Of a DNA stretch of 64,000 nucleotides, positions 27,001 to 37,036 are shown piece after piece. A program made the position numbers and the translations under genes. The notes below the pieces were generated by a model. The model was not told where the DNA came from. It searched no databases and saw only the letters and a list, made by a program, of their open reading frames with translations. Source of the stretch: Zarea fungicola (lineage: Eukaryota > Ascomycota > Sordariomycetes > Hypocreales > Cordycipitaceae). Location: assembly GCA_900169235.1 (NCBI GenBank), contig FWCC01000247.1, forward strand, positions 57,213 through 121,212. Reading direction: 5' to 3'. The first letter of the stretch is position 1; each line of letters starts with the position of its first letter.

Positions 27001-29595
27001 GATGTATTCAATGGTGATACTTTAGTTCCAATTGGAGCAGTCGGTGAGCTGGTCTTGGAAGGACCTCTGGTCGGTGGATATCTTGGTAGCGACACGAAGT
27101 CCGATGCCTTCATCACGGGTGCCTCTTACCTTGCCCAAGGTACGACAGGGTACCCTGGTCGCAGCAGCCGAATGTACAGGACTGGTGACTTGGTACGATA
27201 CAATGTTGATGGAACTCTAACTTTTGTCGGTCGTAAGGACGGTCAAGTCAAAATTAACGGGCAGCGTGTGGAACTCGGCGATATCGAGTCGCACATTGAA
27301 AGTTGCCTTGCCGATTCCACCACGACGCAAATCGTGGCTGAGATAATCACGCCTGGGGCCATTGGAAAGCCTCTACTCGTTGCTTTCATGCTTGCAGTGG
27401 GTGATCAATTGCGCAATATGGAAAAGGATGAATTCCAAGCGTTTGTGAAGGAAGCTACGAGTGGCCTTGACGAGCGGCTAGCGTCCCGGCTTCCACCGCA
27501 CATGAGGCCCGTCGCCTATATTCCCATATTGAGCGTACCGATGACAGCAACTGGAAAGACTGATCGCCGGCAGCTTCGTGCACTAGGGGCTAAACTCACG
27601 CGCCAGGACCTGGCCGCTGCTGTCGGGTCAGAGTTGGAATATCGCGAGCCTGCTGGCAGCATGGAAATAGGACTGCAGAAGCTATGGGCCACTATACTCG
27701 ACATTGAGCCGCATGTCATCAGTGCTAACGACAATTTCTTGAAGCTTGGAGGTGATTCTATCAGTGCTATGCGCCTTGTCACCGCCGCTCGCGAGAATGG
27801 CTTGTTGATATCTGTCCCAAGCATCCTCACCAGCAAAACCTTGGCTGATCAAGCGCTGTCCCTTAGGACGATGAGCCAGGTAGACAAGCCAGATGATGCG
27901 GTGTATGAGCCATTCTCGCTGCTACCAATAATGACATCTACTCAAAGGGATGCACTGTATGCACAGCTCTACGAGTTGGGCATCAGCTCGAAAACGGTTG
28001 AAGACATCATGCCAGTCACTGACCATCAATCCCGCTGTATTTCTCTCACGCACTCTGCAGCCCGGAACCTACTCCTTTATCAGACAATGGATGGCAACGG
28101 GGCACCTAACATTGCTAAATTAAGAGCAACATGTGCCGCTCTCGTTCAAAGGTTCGACTTGCTGCGCACAGTCTTTATTCCGCATAACGACAATTTTCTT
28201 CAAGTCGTTTTGAGGGAGATTGATGTTTACGTTCCGGTGTTTACCATTCGAAATAACATGACCTTTGATGAACAAACAGAGCAGATCCGCCTGCATGATC
28301 TAACAGTCCAAATTCCATTTGGCAGACCGTTAACACGAATCTCGATTTTACACAACGTGCCACAGCAAAAATACAGAATCGTCGTACGCATGTCACATGC
28401 CCAGCATGACGGCATGAGTTTAGTGAAAATGTGGGATGCTTTTGAAAGCATGTACAATGAATCTCTGAACCATGTGGAGCCAATTGTGCCACGCCCGGAG
28501 GATATTCGAAAAGCAAGCTTCTCGAATTACATGTTTGCACTGTCGCGCATGAACAAGGAAGCAGCAATCAAATATTGGAGGCAGCTTCTTGAGGGATCGA
28601 CTATGACGACAGTGACACAGCCTACCACGTACAAGCTGACCTACGACGAAGGCCCCTTAGTGGCGGTCGAGATTCCTCGATCTACAATGGAAGGCAGTGA
28701 ATTTACGTTTTCAACCCTTCTCAAGTCTGCCTGGGCTTACACACTTGCGCATGCGACTGCGGAGGATGACATTGTCTTTGGTGGTTTGACCCATGGTCGT
28801 GGTCTGCTTGGAGTTGACGATGTCTTTGGCGCCTGCGTAAACATTATCCCTACACGAGTCAAATTCCGTCAAAACTGGACGGCGCGGGATCTTGTTTCTC
28901 ATCTAAACGACCAGCAGATTGCCAGCATGCGCCATGAAAACCTTGGTACGCGGGACATTGTTCGGGCCTGCACGAAATGGGCCTCGTGGACATTTGCCGG
29001 AACCGTTGTGTACCATCACAATTTCGAAGATACCGCTTCTACCGAGCCCGAGCGAGGGATGCATGTGGAAGAGTCTACCGATCTCAGTATCGGTGATCTT
29101 GACATGGTCGACATCCATATCACATCCAAAGCGCACAAAGATTGTTACAAGATAGAGCTCAGCTTTGCGCCTGGGCTATTTAGCAAGAGCGAGGCGCAGA
29201 AGCTGTCACATCAGCTGCGCAGCACCATTCTCCTCTTCCATAACGACTTGGAGACACCACTCTCAATGCCCAGTGAAGGCAAACCTACCGCTGCGCTTCA
29301 TCCACCCACAAAACAGCGCTCAGCGAGTGCCTCGGCAAGCGATGCCCCATGCATTGGACTCAGAGGTAGTCACGCTGCTAAAGAGGTGCTGCACAAGGCT
29401 TGGTCCAGCACACTAAATAAGCCAGTCGATTCATGGCGTCCAGAATCGCTCAACTTTTTTGAAAACGGCGGTGATTTGGTAGCAGCCAGCGTGTTGGCAG
29501 CACATATGGAACTTCAGGGCTACACATTGAGTATGGAGGACATTGTTCGCTACCCTGAATGGAACAACCAAGTGATGCTTATTGAACGCTCCTAG
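10042..29595 (+). CDS. Five-module nonribosomal peptide synthetase
   Basis: Three exons, 10042-17835, 17887-25767 and 25819-29595, join at two 51-bp phase-0 introns to give 6483 residues. The order is A1-T1-C1-A2-T2-E1-C2-A3-T3-C3-A4-T4-E2-C4-A5-T5-C5-T6*. Each A domain keeps the ATP-binding core (FTSGTTGTPKG or close) and the A10 lysine. T1-T5 keep the GGDS phosphopantetheine serine. There is no N-terminal C domain, so module 1 is the loader, and no thioesterase, so terminal C5 should release or cyclise the product, as in many fungal NRPSs. Five A domains predict a pentapeptide, with epimerisation at positions 2 and 4. The initiator at 10042 precedes the usual opening IWSWNATVP by about 20 residues. 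The three open frames abut at clean GT/AG introns, so this is one gene, not three. The product is not identified. Confidence 0.95.
12080..16600 (+). other. NRPS module 2 (C1-A2-T2-E1)
   Basis: C1 begins near MLPCTPLQEG (about residue 692) and has the intact active site HHAVYDG at 816-822. A2 starts about 1115 (IWCWNNTVPE), with its A10 lysine at about 1637. T2 carries NGGDSISAM with serine 1707. E1 starts about 1761 (LSPIQQWFIEQ), with HHLVVDLVSW from 1894, EGHGREPW and NYHGQF, the epimerase hallmarks. Residue 2 of the peptide should therefore be epimerised to D. The tentative pocket D-V-S-L-L-G-P-P-T-K is nearly that of module 1. Confidence 0.87.
16720..19960 (+). other. NRPS module 3 (C2-A3-T3)
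   Basis: C2 starts at about residue 2230 (LPCTPTVDG). It follows an epimerase and has SHAITDG at 2366-2372, with the first histidine of HHxxxDG replaced by serine while the catalytic second histidine stays. The 51-bp intron 17836-17886 falls inside it. A3 starts about 2660 (IWQWNEKLPV), with its A10 lysine at about 3179. T3 carries IGGDSVGAM with serine 3244. A3 is the most divergent adenylation domain (FDVAWCN, LHFIGE, LYGPTECTTF; tentative pocket D-V-C-L-F-G-L-T-F-K), so it should take a different amino acid. Confidence 0.85.
20030..24560 (+). other. NRPS module 4 (C3-A4-T4-E2)
   Basis: C3 starts about residue 3322 (MYPCTPLQEG) and has HHAIYDG from 3445. A4 starts about 3741 (IWKWNESVPD), with its A10 lysine at about 4270. 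T4 carries NGGDSISAM with serine 4339. E2 starts about 4392 (LSPIQQWYFDQ), with HHLMIDLVSW from 4521, EGHGREPW and NYHGQF. The layout repeats module 2 domain for domain. The tentative A4 pocket is D-V-A-L-L-G-S-P-T-K. Residue 4 is predicted to be epimerised. Confidence 0.87.
24650..27900 (+). other. NRPS module 5 (C4-A5-T5)
   Basis: C4 starts about residue 4858 (LPCSPTVDG). It has SHTITDG from 4990 and is interrupted by the intron 25768-25818 at the position homologous to the C2 intron. A5 starts about 5282 (IWSWNATLPA), with its A10 lysine at about 5805. T5 carries LGGDSISAM with serine 5872. A5 shares its tentative pocket with A1 and A2 except for one position (D-V-S-M-L-G-P-P-T-K). Confidence 0.85.
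27940..29595 (+). other. NRPS terminal unit: C5 (release) plus inactive carrier T6*
   Basis: C5 begins near residue 5952 (DIMPVTDHQ) and has SHAQHDG with histidine 6085 and aspartate 6089. It lacks an epimerase partner and fits the fungal terminal C family that cyclises or releases peptides. About 70 residues at the very end look like a carrier domain (FFENGGDLVAAS), but leucine 6445 stands where the phosphopantetheine serine must be, so it cannot be charged. The protein ends soon afterwards, with no thioesterase or reductase. Confidence 0.8.
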
Positions 29596-30538
29596 GATAG
29601 ATGGAGGAGAAGGAGCAAATCGTTTTTCTTTGTTTTTTATATTTTCCCATGTTGCCTGTTTGTCTATCCTCAATTTTTTAGTCATTTGGTTTCTTTCCAC
29701 GTCTTCTTGTTTCTTCTGTTTGTTTTTTTTTTAATGAAGCCCTTCAAGACCATAACTAGATCGAATTTGCATTATCCTAGCATGCTTTACAACTTCTACT
29801 GCAAGTGTTACAATATGTAATGATAAAATGTCTGAACTCGGGAACTTGGACAAAATATCCATTTATTACTTCTGTCGTCTAACATAGTAGGCGGTGGCGC
29901 TCTAAAGCAGTTGCAGTTCACCCCAAACAGACTACGGTCGCATTTCGGCAGCAAGGGATAAAAATTTTCATGAACATGGCAACAGTTAACTTTAATACTG
30001 AAAGGGGTATTGGTTTCTAAAATACCACATGCTAACAATGTGGACGTTTTGTCTCACTGCCCAACATGACGTTGTCAAGGCAAGCCAACAGAGTGCTGGC
30101 GACTGTAGCGAGTCGTCGCCCGCTGTAGCCAGCACTACTGGTCAAAGTAAGCAGGTATAAACATACAGTACAGATGAGCTTCTTGCACAACATCTTCATC
30201 TGCATTCCAACAGCCAAGTTAGCTATTTATACTTAACTAGCTGATTGGCTATTCTAGATAAAACTCGCTGAAGGAACCCACAGAAGCACTGAAGCATTGT
30301 CAGGCAAGCTGGTTGTGCTTGTTTTAGGGCTCAAGCATAAGACTTCTATTGACATATTAAATTACCTAATGGTTTCCTCTTCTGGCATGTGGCATCGCAG
30401 GGAATGCAACCCCCCGTGCAAATGCCTCAGCCTAAAGATTCTGAGATGACAGGTGAGCACCTGGATATGTCCTACTCGCTTGTAACTTTGACCTCTGATG
30501 AGCCTGGGTTGGACGCAAACTGTTTGCGTGCTCGGGCG
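29596..30538. other. Intergenic region after the NRPS
   Basis: T-rich sequence directly follows the NRPS stop (29610-29730) and is likely its 3' UTR and terminator region. No gene is seen in the rest. Confidence 0.5.
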
Positions 30539-30832
30539 TCAGTTGGTTGGTTGAATTCTGTCCATCTGCCCACCAACACTTACCTTCCAGCGATAGCCAC
30601 AATCTATGCACTCGCAAAAAGTGGTCATTGGCTCAGCCGGGCTTCTTGTGTAGGCCTGTGTGTAGCTAACCGTCTTTTTCTTGCATTGGCCACACTCTAA
30701 GACATTGCTCATATCAAGATGTGCGGCAACTGGTACCAGCATTGACGCAGCGGCCTCTCTGACCGCTTTCTGTTGCTGCTGTTCATCTTGGCTGGTGTTT
30801 GATGTTTGATTCATGTTGGGCAAAATACTCAT
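30539..30832 (-). CDS. Stand-alone TFIIS-type zinc-ribbon protein (possible gene fragment)
   Basis: The 97 residues match the C-terminal zinc ribbon of transcription elongation factor TFIIS: CGQCKKK, a YTQAYTRS strand, EPMTTF and CxxC (CIDCGYRWK). Full TFIIS has about 300 residues with a leading LW domain and a central helical domain, neither of which is seen upstream. In TFIIS the acidic pair Asp-Glu before Pro-Met-Thr stimulates transcript cleavage; here it reads Ala-Glu (RSPAEPMT), so that activity is doubtful. The N-terminal 45 residues are Gln/Asn/Ser-rich. It may be a small independent gene, a piece of a mobile-element protein, or the remnant of a duplicated TFIIS gene. The ribbon assignment is strong; status as a working gene is uncertain. 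Confidence 0.6.
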   Translation of the reverse strand: MSILPNMNQTSNTSQDEQQQQKAVREAAASMLVPVAAHLDMSNVLECGQCKKKTVSYTQAYTRSPAEPMTTFCECIDCGYRWKVSVGGQMDRIQPTN

Positions 30833-31261
30833 TTGTATGAAGAAAGGTTGCTTTGGGACCGGCAGGTATCGGCTGCAGTAACAGCAGCATTAATATGTAT
30901 ATGTTGACCAGGCTGAATATGATGCAACACTTATCGACAGGGACAGGGGTCATAACTGTCTAGGCAGCCAGCTGATTCACGCCACGGATTGTCCATGAGA
31001 ACTCGGCTCTCGATACAAACTAAACGGAGCCTCGGGCACGCTATTATCACATGTGGTGTTAAGTTCCTTTTTAATAAATTATTGTGAGATGACTGCATTC
31101 GCTTAACAGCTCCCCGTGATTTTTTTTTTCCGGCGCCACTCGCACTTGATGCTAACGACTTCAATGCTTTCCCGTAGCACATTGCATTGACAAGTCAGGT
31201 CCGGTATTCCCCTACTGACAATATTAAAGTGATTGTTTAGCTTCCCGTTCAACAGGCACGC
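30833..31261. other. Intergenic region
   Basis: No gene is recognised. An 83-codon minus-strand ORF (30931-31182) has basic, low-complexity content and no recognisable family, so it was not called. Confidence 0.45.
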
Positions 31262-31978
31262 CTAACCTCCAAAGGCCTTGTTGACACCTTTCCAATCTGG
31301 GTTATCAAGATGTGACTTCACAAGTAGGCCAGCCCATGACGCCGACGGCGCCTTTGTGGGATTCTTGGCTCCTTGTCTCGCCACGGCGTCACCCAGCACC
31401 TTCTCAATGTTCAGTCGAGGTAAGAGGTCACCATCTTGGAGCACCCTTTTTGATTCATTATCCATGTTTTCAAAGGGAGGTGAGCGTCCACTAAATTCTG
31501 TCCCTATCGCAAGGCGCATCGCTCCAACTGTACCACCGAGGTGTTCGGCAATTCCCGGTGTCGCATGAAGGGTCATTGCAAGCCATGCTTCACGCTGAGA
31601 CGCTTCGTCTACTCCATGTTTCTGGAGTATCTGAATAGCAATATTGGCGCCTACAACCTCGAAACGGCCGGGTGTATTGTCATAGTCGTCCGTGATGGCG
31701 AGGTCGTGCAAGATGCAGGCGACAAATAGTACATGCGGCTCAATGAAGACTGGTGACAGTGCAGTGTCGTGGCCAGCTACTTTTCCGAGATCGGGTGAAG
31801 ATGAATATGCAAGCGCGTAAAGATACGTCCTGACAGAGTGGTTGACGATGGCCTGTGTAGATGAGGAGAGTGCGACTTGGAGACCCTCCTGCGCAGCTGG
31901 GTGAGTTGGCAGAAGCGTCAGGACAGCATCGGGAAGTGTAGCCAAGCCACCAACTCCATCAGACTGTATATTGCACAT
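31262..31978 (-). CDS. HD-domain protein, cyanamide hydratase-like
   Basis: A single exon of 238 residues. The HD metal-binding set is visible: a first histidine in NHSVRTYLYA (about residue 47), then ACILHDLAITDDYD with the His-Asp pair (about residue 90), followed by FEVVGANIA and a later histidine in TLHATPGIAEHLGG. The spacing and flanking words match the fungal HD family that includes cyanamide hydratase (yeast Ddi2/Ddi3), which converts cyanamide to urea. Many fungal members are uncharacterised, and several lie in secondary-metabolite loci, where their substrates may differ. It has no signal peptide and is probably cytosolic. It sits 1.7 kb past the NRPS on the other strand; membership in the cluster is possible but not shown. 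Confidence 0.8.
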   Translation of the reverse strand: MCNIQSDGVGGLATLPDAVLTLLPTHPAAQEGLQVALSSSTQAIVNHSVRTYLYALAYSSSPDLGKVAGHDTALSPVFIEPHVLFVACILHDLAITDDYDNTPGRFEVVGANIAIQILQKHGVDEASQREAWLAMTLHATPGIAEHLGGTVGAMRLAIGTEFSGRSPPFENMDNESKRVLQDGDLLPRLNIEKVLGDAVARQGAKNPTKAPSASWAGLLVKSHLDNPDWKGVNKAFGG

Positions 31979-34900
31979 GGTGATGCAATCTACAGTACTT
32001 ATGCAGTATCAGTATGGCAAGTTGAGAACTTGCAGTAGTCTATAGCTGAATGCGTCTTGTTGATATTGAAAGCGACTCTTTCACACAATGAAAAACAGTT
32101 TCTGAGATCTGTGGCCCTGATTTTCTTGCCCGCATTACCGCGTGATGCAGCTTACAAATACCTGTGGGCGGACAATTTAGGCACGGTAGCGTGAAATTCA
32201 TTGTCGTGTTACTGATGGTGTAGCTCAGACGAAAGCCCAAGTCAGTCGCTACCATTTCAATGTGCATTTTTATCATGCCCCTTTTCTAATTAAGAAACAA
32301 AAAGCCTATTTTGGGATCTTTTTCATTAAACAAATATATTTGTAACCATTTGGTGGCATTAATCATAGTTTTAAAGAGTTGCAAGCAGGTGCTTTGTTGG
32401 TTAGTAGGGGCGGTGCAGGACTGGGCTCGCTCGCCAGGAATAAAATTTGTAGCCGTGGCACAAAAGTCTGTTCAAAATTAATGATATTATGCTATGAACT
32501 CGCCATAAGACCAAAGATGACACACTATAGTATCATATTGCCTTGATTATTCAAATAGCACATCCTCCGGATCACTTCTATTCATTGACCACCGACGAAT
32601 TCTGGCACCATATCTCGCCACCACGTCATGCGTTTCTCTGGAGCCAGACAATAACTACGCCAAAGTTAATAATATAAGCCACTATTTAATGATACTTGCA
32701 TGATCTAGCTACGGGCAAACTTAACGCGGGGCGGACTTGGCCGGGATGCGGCCCGATCATCAGTCGACCATTTGCCCGACTCTACTTCAGCGGACCAATA
32801 AGTGAAATACAATACGGCAAGCTCCGGAGTTTTGCCTTAAGGTTATATTTCACTCTTGCTATTTTTTTTCTTTGACTTTGCACGCTCATAGTAGGAAAGC
32901 AAATCTTTGCCGGTCGCGTTTTGGAACCTCTATTACTCACCGATGTTTTATCCTCCTAGTCCATCCATACATTTGGGAAGGAAATAGTTAGCCTAAATAT
33001 ATATTTTTTACACTTCATTTTGAATTCTACTAAATCGACTTGCTCCCAGTGTAGTGTACACAACTGTTGGCTAGATCCTCTGCTGCACCAACAGGAGCAT
33101 CCAGTGTTCAGCCGTCAGTTTACATAGTCTTGCCCCCTTACTTAACTTCCTCCAAAATACGATCTGTTACAGACTTTGTGTCCCTGCAATAAGTATAGTT
33201 TGCGATTGTTTTCTCTACCAGAGGTGAGAAGCATGTTGCCATGAGCTCCACCACTTGGTCTTCATTGGAGCCTGTACGCTGCCTTACTAGACGCCAAATA
33301 CTTCATGTCCTACAGCCTTTCTACAGTCTCTACTTTGGCATTGTAAGTTGCTTAGGTCGTCTTTTCAGCCAAGGCTATCATAAAGTTGGAGATCGCAGGA
33401 GATCAACACCAGTGTGGTGTAACACAGCTCAAAGTTGGCTTTTGGATGATCCATCAGTGTAGTAGCGATCGAGCCCCTCAACAGGTATGCTCTTCATGGC
33501 CGTATACGTCTGCTGGATATACGCGGGAACTGGGTATCTTCAACCAAGTTCTAGAATTCACTTTGCGTGTTTTGACTTAATATATATAATACAGGGTCGG
33601 GATATAACACCCAATAGTGAGCTATTGGTCTAAGTCACTGTCCTCCAGTAGCTAGCGCCAAAGCCAACCCCGACAATTTCCAGCCCAGGGTGGTGTGCCT
33701 ACTCTAGAGGCGCAGTATCCCATTCCACGAATCATTTTTTTGGAATATATATACAAGTAGCTGCAATTCAATAAATTCTTCGACCAACTGTTACAATTAT
33801 ATAGTCAAGCGCATAGTAATATATTCGAAGCTGAAGTTAGCCACCGCTGTACAAAATAGTAGGGGCTGCATCGGAAGAAACCACCATCACTTCCACTAAC
33901 CTGCTGCTGCATTCTCCAATACATATAATTCGCTAATATGTACACATTACCCTGGCCCGGTGACTCAGCATTGAATGATTACACTCGATATGCCACCAAA
34001 GTGCAGCGACCGCTAATCCAGTGTGTATAAAGCATAAATTTAATGTAGCTAGTGACACATTGAGTGGATGCCAGGGTCTTCAACACTAACAGATCGGTGA
34101 GGCGCCTCAACTGTGGCGTCACACTGGAGGCAGCAGTTGGGATAAAACAACACTGTATTGTTCAACTCCGGATTCAGGCTTGTGGAAAACCAGCTGGTTC
34201 AGCTGGGAGCTGAAATGAAATATCTATTAGCAACTATATGTTCAATGTAACGTCTCATACAACTCTTTTTTCTATCATAGTCGATAGTTCGAATGCGGAC
34301 AACATCCGTGACAGCCTAGGCTTGGGCAGATCGGCAACAGTGGCTTCTGGCTCTCAGCCGCAGGCTTACCATAGCATATGGTCTCTGCCCCAGGCCGTAC
34401 AGTATCTAAATATAAATTACCGTTGTTTACCGCCACTAGCCTTTGATACGCTAAGCTTCAAACTTACTCTAATTTTCTTCTCCGGAACGACGCCTACTCG
34501 GAACGTTAGCCGGACAGTCCATCGTCCAAGATTCTGATACTCAACAGGTTCCCCGCAAGAAAAGCTAAGTCCCTAGGAACGCGCAATTATCGAGGCGGGG
34601 TTGGCAAGATCTCCTTCTAATGATTAGTCTCTCAATATCCCTGCTGCGACGATTAGCATTGGGGGGGTATTTGAGGAAAATGTATGTTGCATTGGAACAT
34701 ATAGCGCAGCACATATAACGCGGGGGCGAAGGGGTCGGCTCGTAACAACAAATCAAGCATAGCTCGTTGGCTGTAAATCAAACTAGTTAATAGTAACTCT
34801 TAAAAGGGCAGCTGGAAGTGACATTGATATGAGCCCGAGCGTTCTAGACCGTATTATCATTGGCCAGGGACATATTGTTTGTCTGAGCTGGCTGCGAAAT

Positions 34901-35163
34901 TAATAACAGACCTGGCACTCTATATAGCAACAAGACGTATCTTTATGTATGTTTCAATTTAGTTTAATCTAATGTCTTTCTAGGTTACGAAAATTACGTA
35001 TCAGTTGCTTGCACGCGCCTCTTGTGCCTCGGCGAGGCAAGTGTGGGTGAAGTATAAAGATAGGATGTTCATCCTCATCAACACAAGTAGATTCTCAAGT
35101 AGAATTTGAAATCACTTTTCTCTTTCAGACTTGAAATTCCTCTTCCTTCCAAATTCAATTACC
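31979..35163. other. Gene-poor, AT-rich interval
   Basis: About 3.2 kb without a convincing coding region on either strand. It is AT-rich with ATATAT-like tracts (for example 32995-33010 and 33575-33590). It may be decayed repeat or a long promoter; I recognise no transposase or reverse-transcriptase remnant by eye. Confidence 0.5.
35053..35059 (+). promoter_or_regulatory. TATA-like box of the DUF4360 gene
   Basis: TATAAAG lies about 110 bp before the start codon at 35164, a usual distance for strongly expressed fungal genes of secreted proteins. Confidence 0.5.
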
Positions 35164-35915
35164 ATGGTCAATTATCCACTGGCTGCCTTCTGGCTCGCTG
35201 CCTTGTCCGGCATCACCGCCTTGGCCTTGCCTCAGGACATTTCCAAGCCCGACTCCCCTCAGCCTCAGTATGTCTCCATCAAGGGTATGAGCGTTCTTGG
35301 AACTGGCTGTCCCCCTGGTTCTGCAGATATCCAGGTGGATGCCACGGGTAGTCTTTTTGAGGTCACATTTTCGGCCTACGAAGTCCAGACTGGCCCAGAC
35401 ACGCACCCTGTCGACTGGCGCAAGAACTGCAAACTTACAATCAACATGGAGTTTACCTCTGGATTTCAGTGAGTTGACGCGTAGTAATCTATTTGTTTTG
35501 AACTTTATGCTAACCTCGTCAGGTTCTCCGTTGTTGAGACCGACATGTTTGGTTTCGCCGAGATTCCGGCCAAAGCCGCTGGTCAATGCACCAACACCTT
35601 TTCCTTCACCGGTGGCGGCGCTGAACATGTTGACTACAAGCTACCACTGAAGGGCCCGTATAGCGGCGACTTTGACCTCCATGCCAGCCCTGGAATCTAC
35701 TCATACTCGCCTTGTGGTGGAAGCACTGCCATTCTGAACATGAACACAGCTTGCAGCATCACTCCCACTCAGCTGCCGGCTCTTATCGCGGTAAGATATC
35801 TCCGGACAAGACCTTTTGTCGTTAATATGACTAATATATTCCATAGGTTGACCATCTCAGTGGTAAGCTCACTGTGCAGTTCCAAGTTGAGTGGAGGAAG
35901 TGCCCAGCCAAATAG
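35164..35915 (+). CDS. Small secreted protein, DUF4360 type
   Basis: Three exons, 35164-35468, 35523-35790 and 35847-35915, join across 54- and 56-bp GT-AG introns to give 213 residues. The N-terminal 18 or so residues (PLAAFWLAALSGITALA) form a signal peptide. The mature part has the DUF4360 pattern: GTGCPPGSADIQVD, then a beta-rich stretch with WRKNCKLTINMEF, GFQFSVVETDMFGFAEI, a glycine/serine segment, and a final VQFQVEWRKC. At least six cysteines are spaced for disulphides. Family members are fungal extracellular proteins of unknown role. The upstream in-frame ATG at 35131 would spoil the signal peptide, so 35164 is preferred. Confidence 0.87.
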
Positions 35916-37036
35916 TTCGCCGCATGTATTGTGATTGGCAGTAGGGCACTCGAGAGAGCATCAGTGAGAGGTTTAACTCCATTTTCTTGGAAGTGCGGGA
36001 TTGAGCTTCACTTTAGCATAAGCTATAAAAAACGATTAACGATCATGTCTCTATTGCCCCTAGACTGCAAGGTTTCGCGTGCCCTAGTGACTGTTAACTT
36101 TTAAGATTCGATGCAACAGTGGACTGAGTCTTTATGGCAGTTAATGATTAGAGGCATTAGCTTCAACTTCAAGACTGTTCAGAGATTCTAGGTTGTTTTA
36201 TAACGTATCATGGAGCCAAAGTTTCCCTCGCTGTTCTGCTTATTGTACACGACACTCTGCGAGCTAATTGCCTTGTTCGAAAAGTCGGAGCTGAAGGTGT
36301 GAGGAAATAGTGCGTCGGTTAAATGAAGACGAAAAGCATAAAGTCAAAGGGAATGCGCTTTTCGGATTTCTAGCACCACGTGGGGGGGTTCTTTGAGCAG
36401 AGCGTACCGTTCTCAGAGTAGAGATGACCGAAGGTTCCGGCAATCGCACTGATCTGCAGACTGCACACCAAATGAGTGAGCCGCGCCACCTTCTGACCCC
36501 GGCGCAGTCCGGGGTGTACCAGATCTTATATTAGCAAGCGTGGAATTATACCAGTGAGAGAAACCGGTGTAGCTTAGTTAGCTTACTCTCTCACAAACTT
36601 CACGTAGTACTGGCTAATCAAATGAGTTGACATGGTTTCGATCAGGAGATCTTCAACAGCTATGGCAAAGCCTTTCTCCTGGAACTTCAGTCTAAAATGA
36701 GCCACTACTGTCACATTTTGAGTTTCATTTGTGCATGAAATGATGAAGGTGTATCCATACTGTATGGCAAGACATCATCACAAACTGGTAAATCCCATTT
36801 GATCAACTTGTAATTTGACCAGCCGCTCCTCATGCCAATAGTCTACCATTCACAGCAGAGTTGCTCATGAAATCAACTGATCTTATTAGCTTATTAGGTG
36901 TCATTCTAATATAGATTACAGAGAAATTAGATAATATCTGCCAGCTTCTTCCGACCAAAAGCCGATTAAATAAAGCCGTTGTGGCGCGGGTCGCTACATT
37001 CTGAGGAGCGGCACTCAGACGTCAAATGCCGAATTA
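35916..37036. other. Convergent intergenic region
   Basis: Between the 3' ends of the DUF4360 gene (+) and the cupredoxin gene (-). No gene is seen. Confidence 0.5.

Noticed and set aside
10042..29595. Three separate NRPS genes or frameshifts, because the coding frame breaks near 17886 and 25818
   Set aside because: Each break is a clean 51-bp GT...CTAG intron, the codon phase is kept, and each break lies inside a C domain that is complete only when joined.
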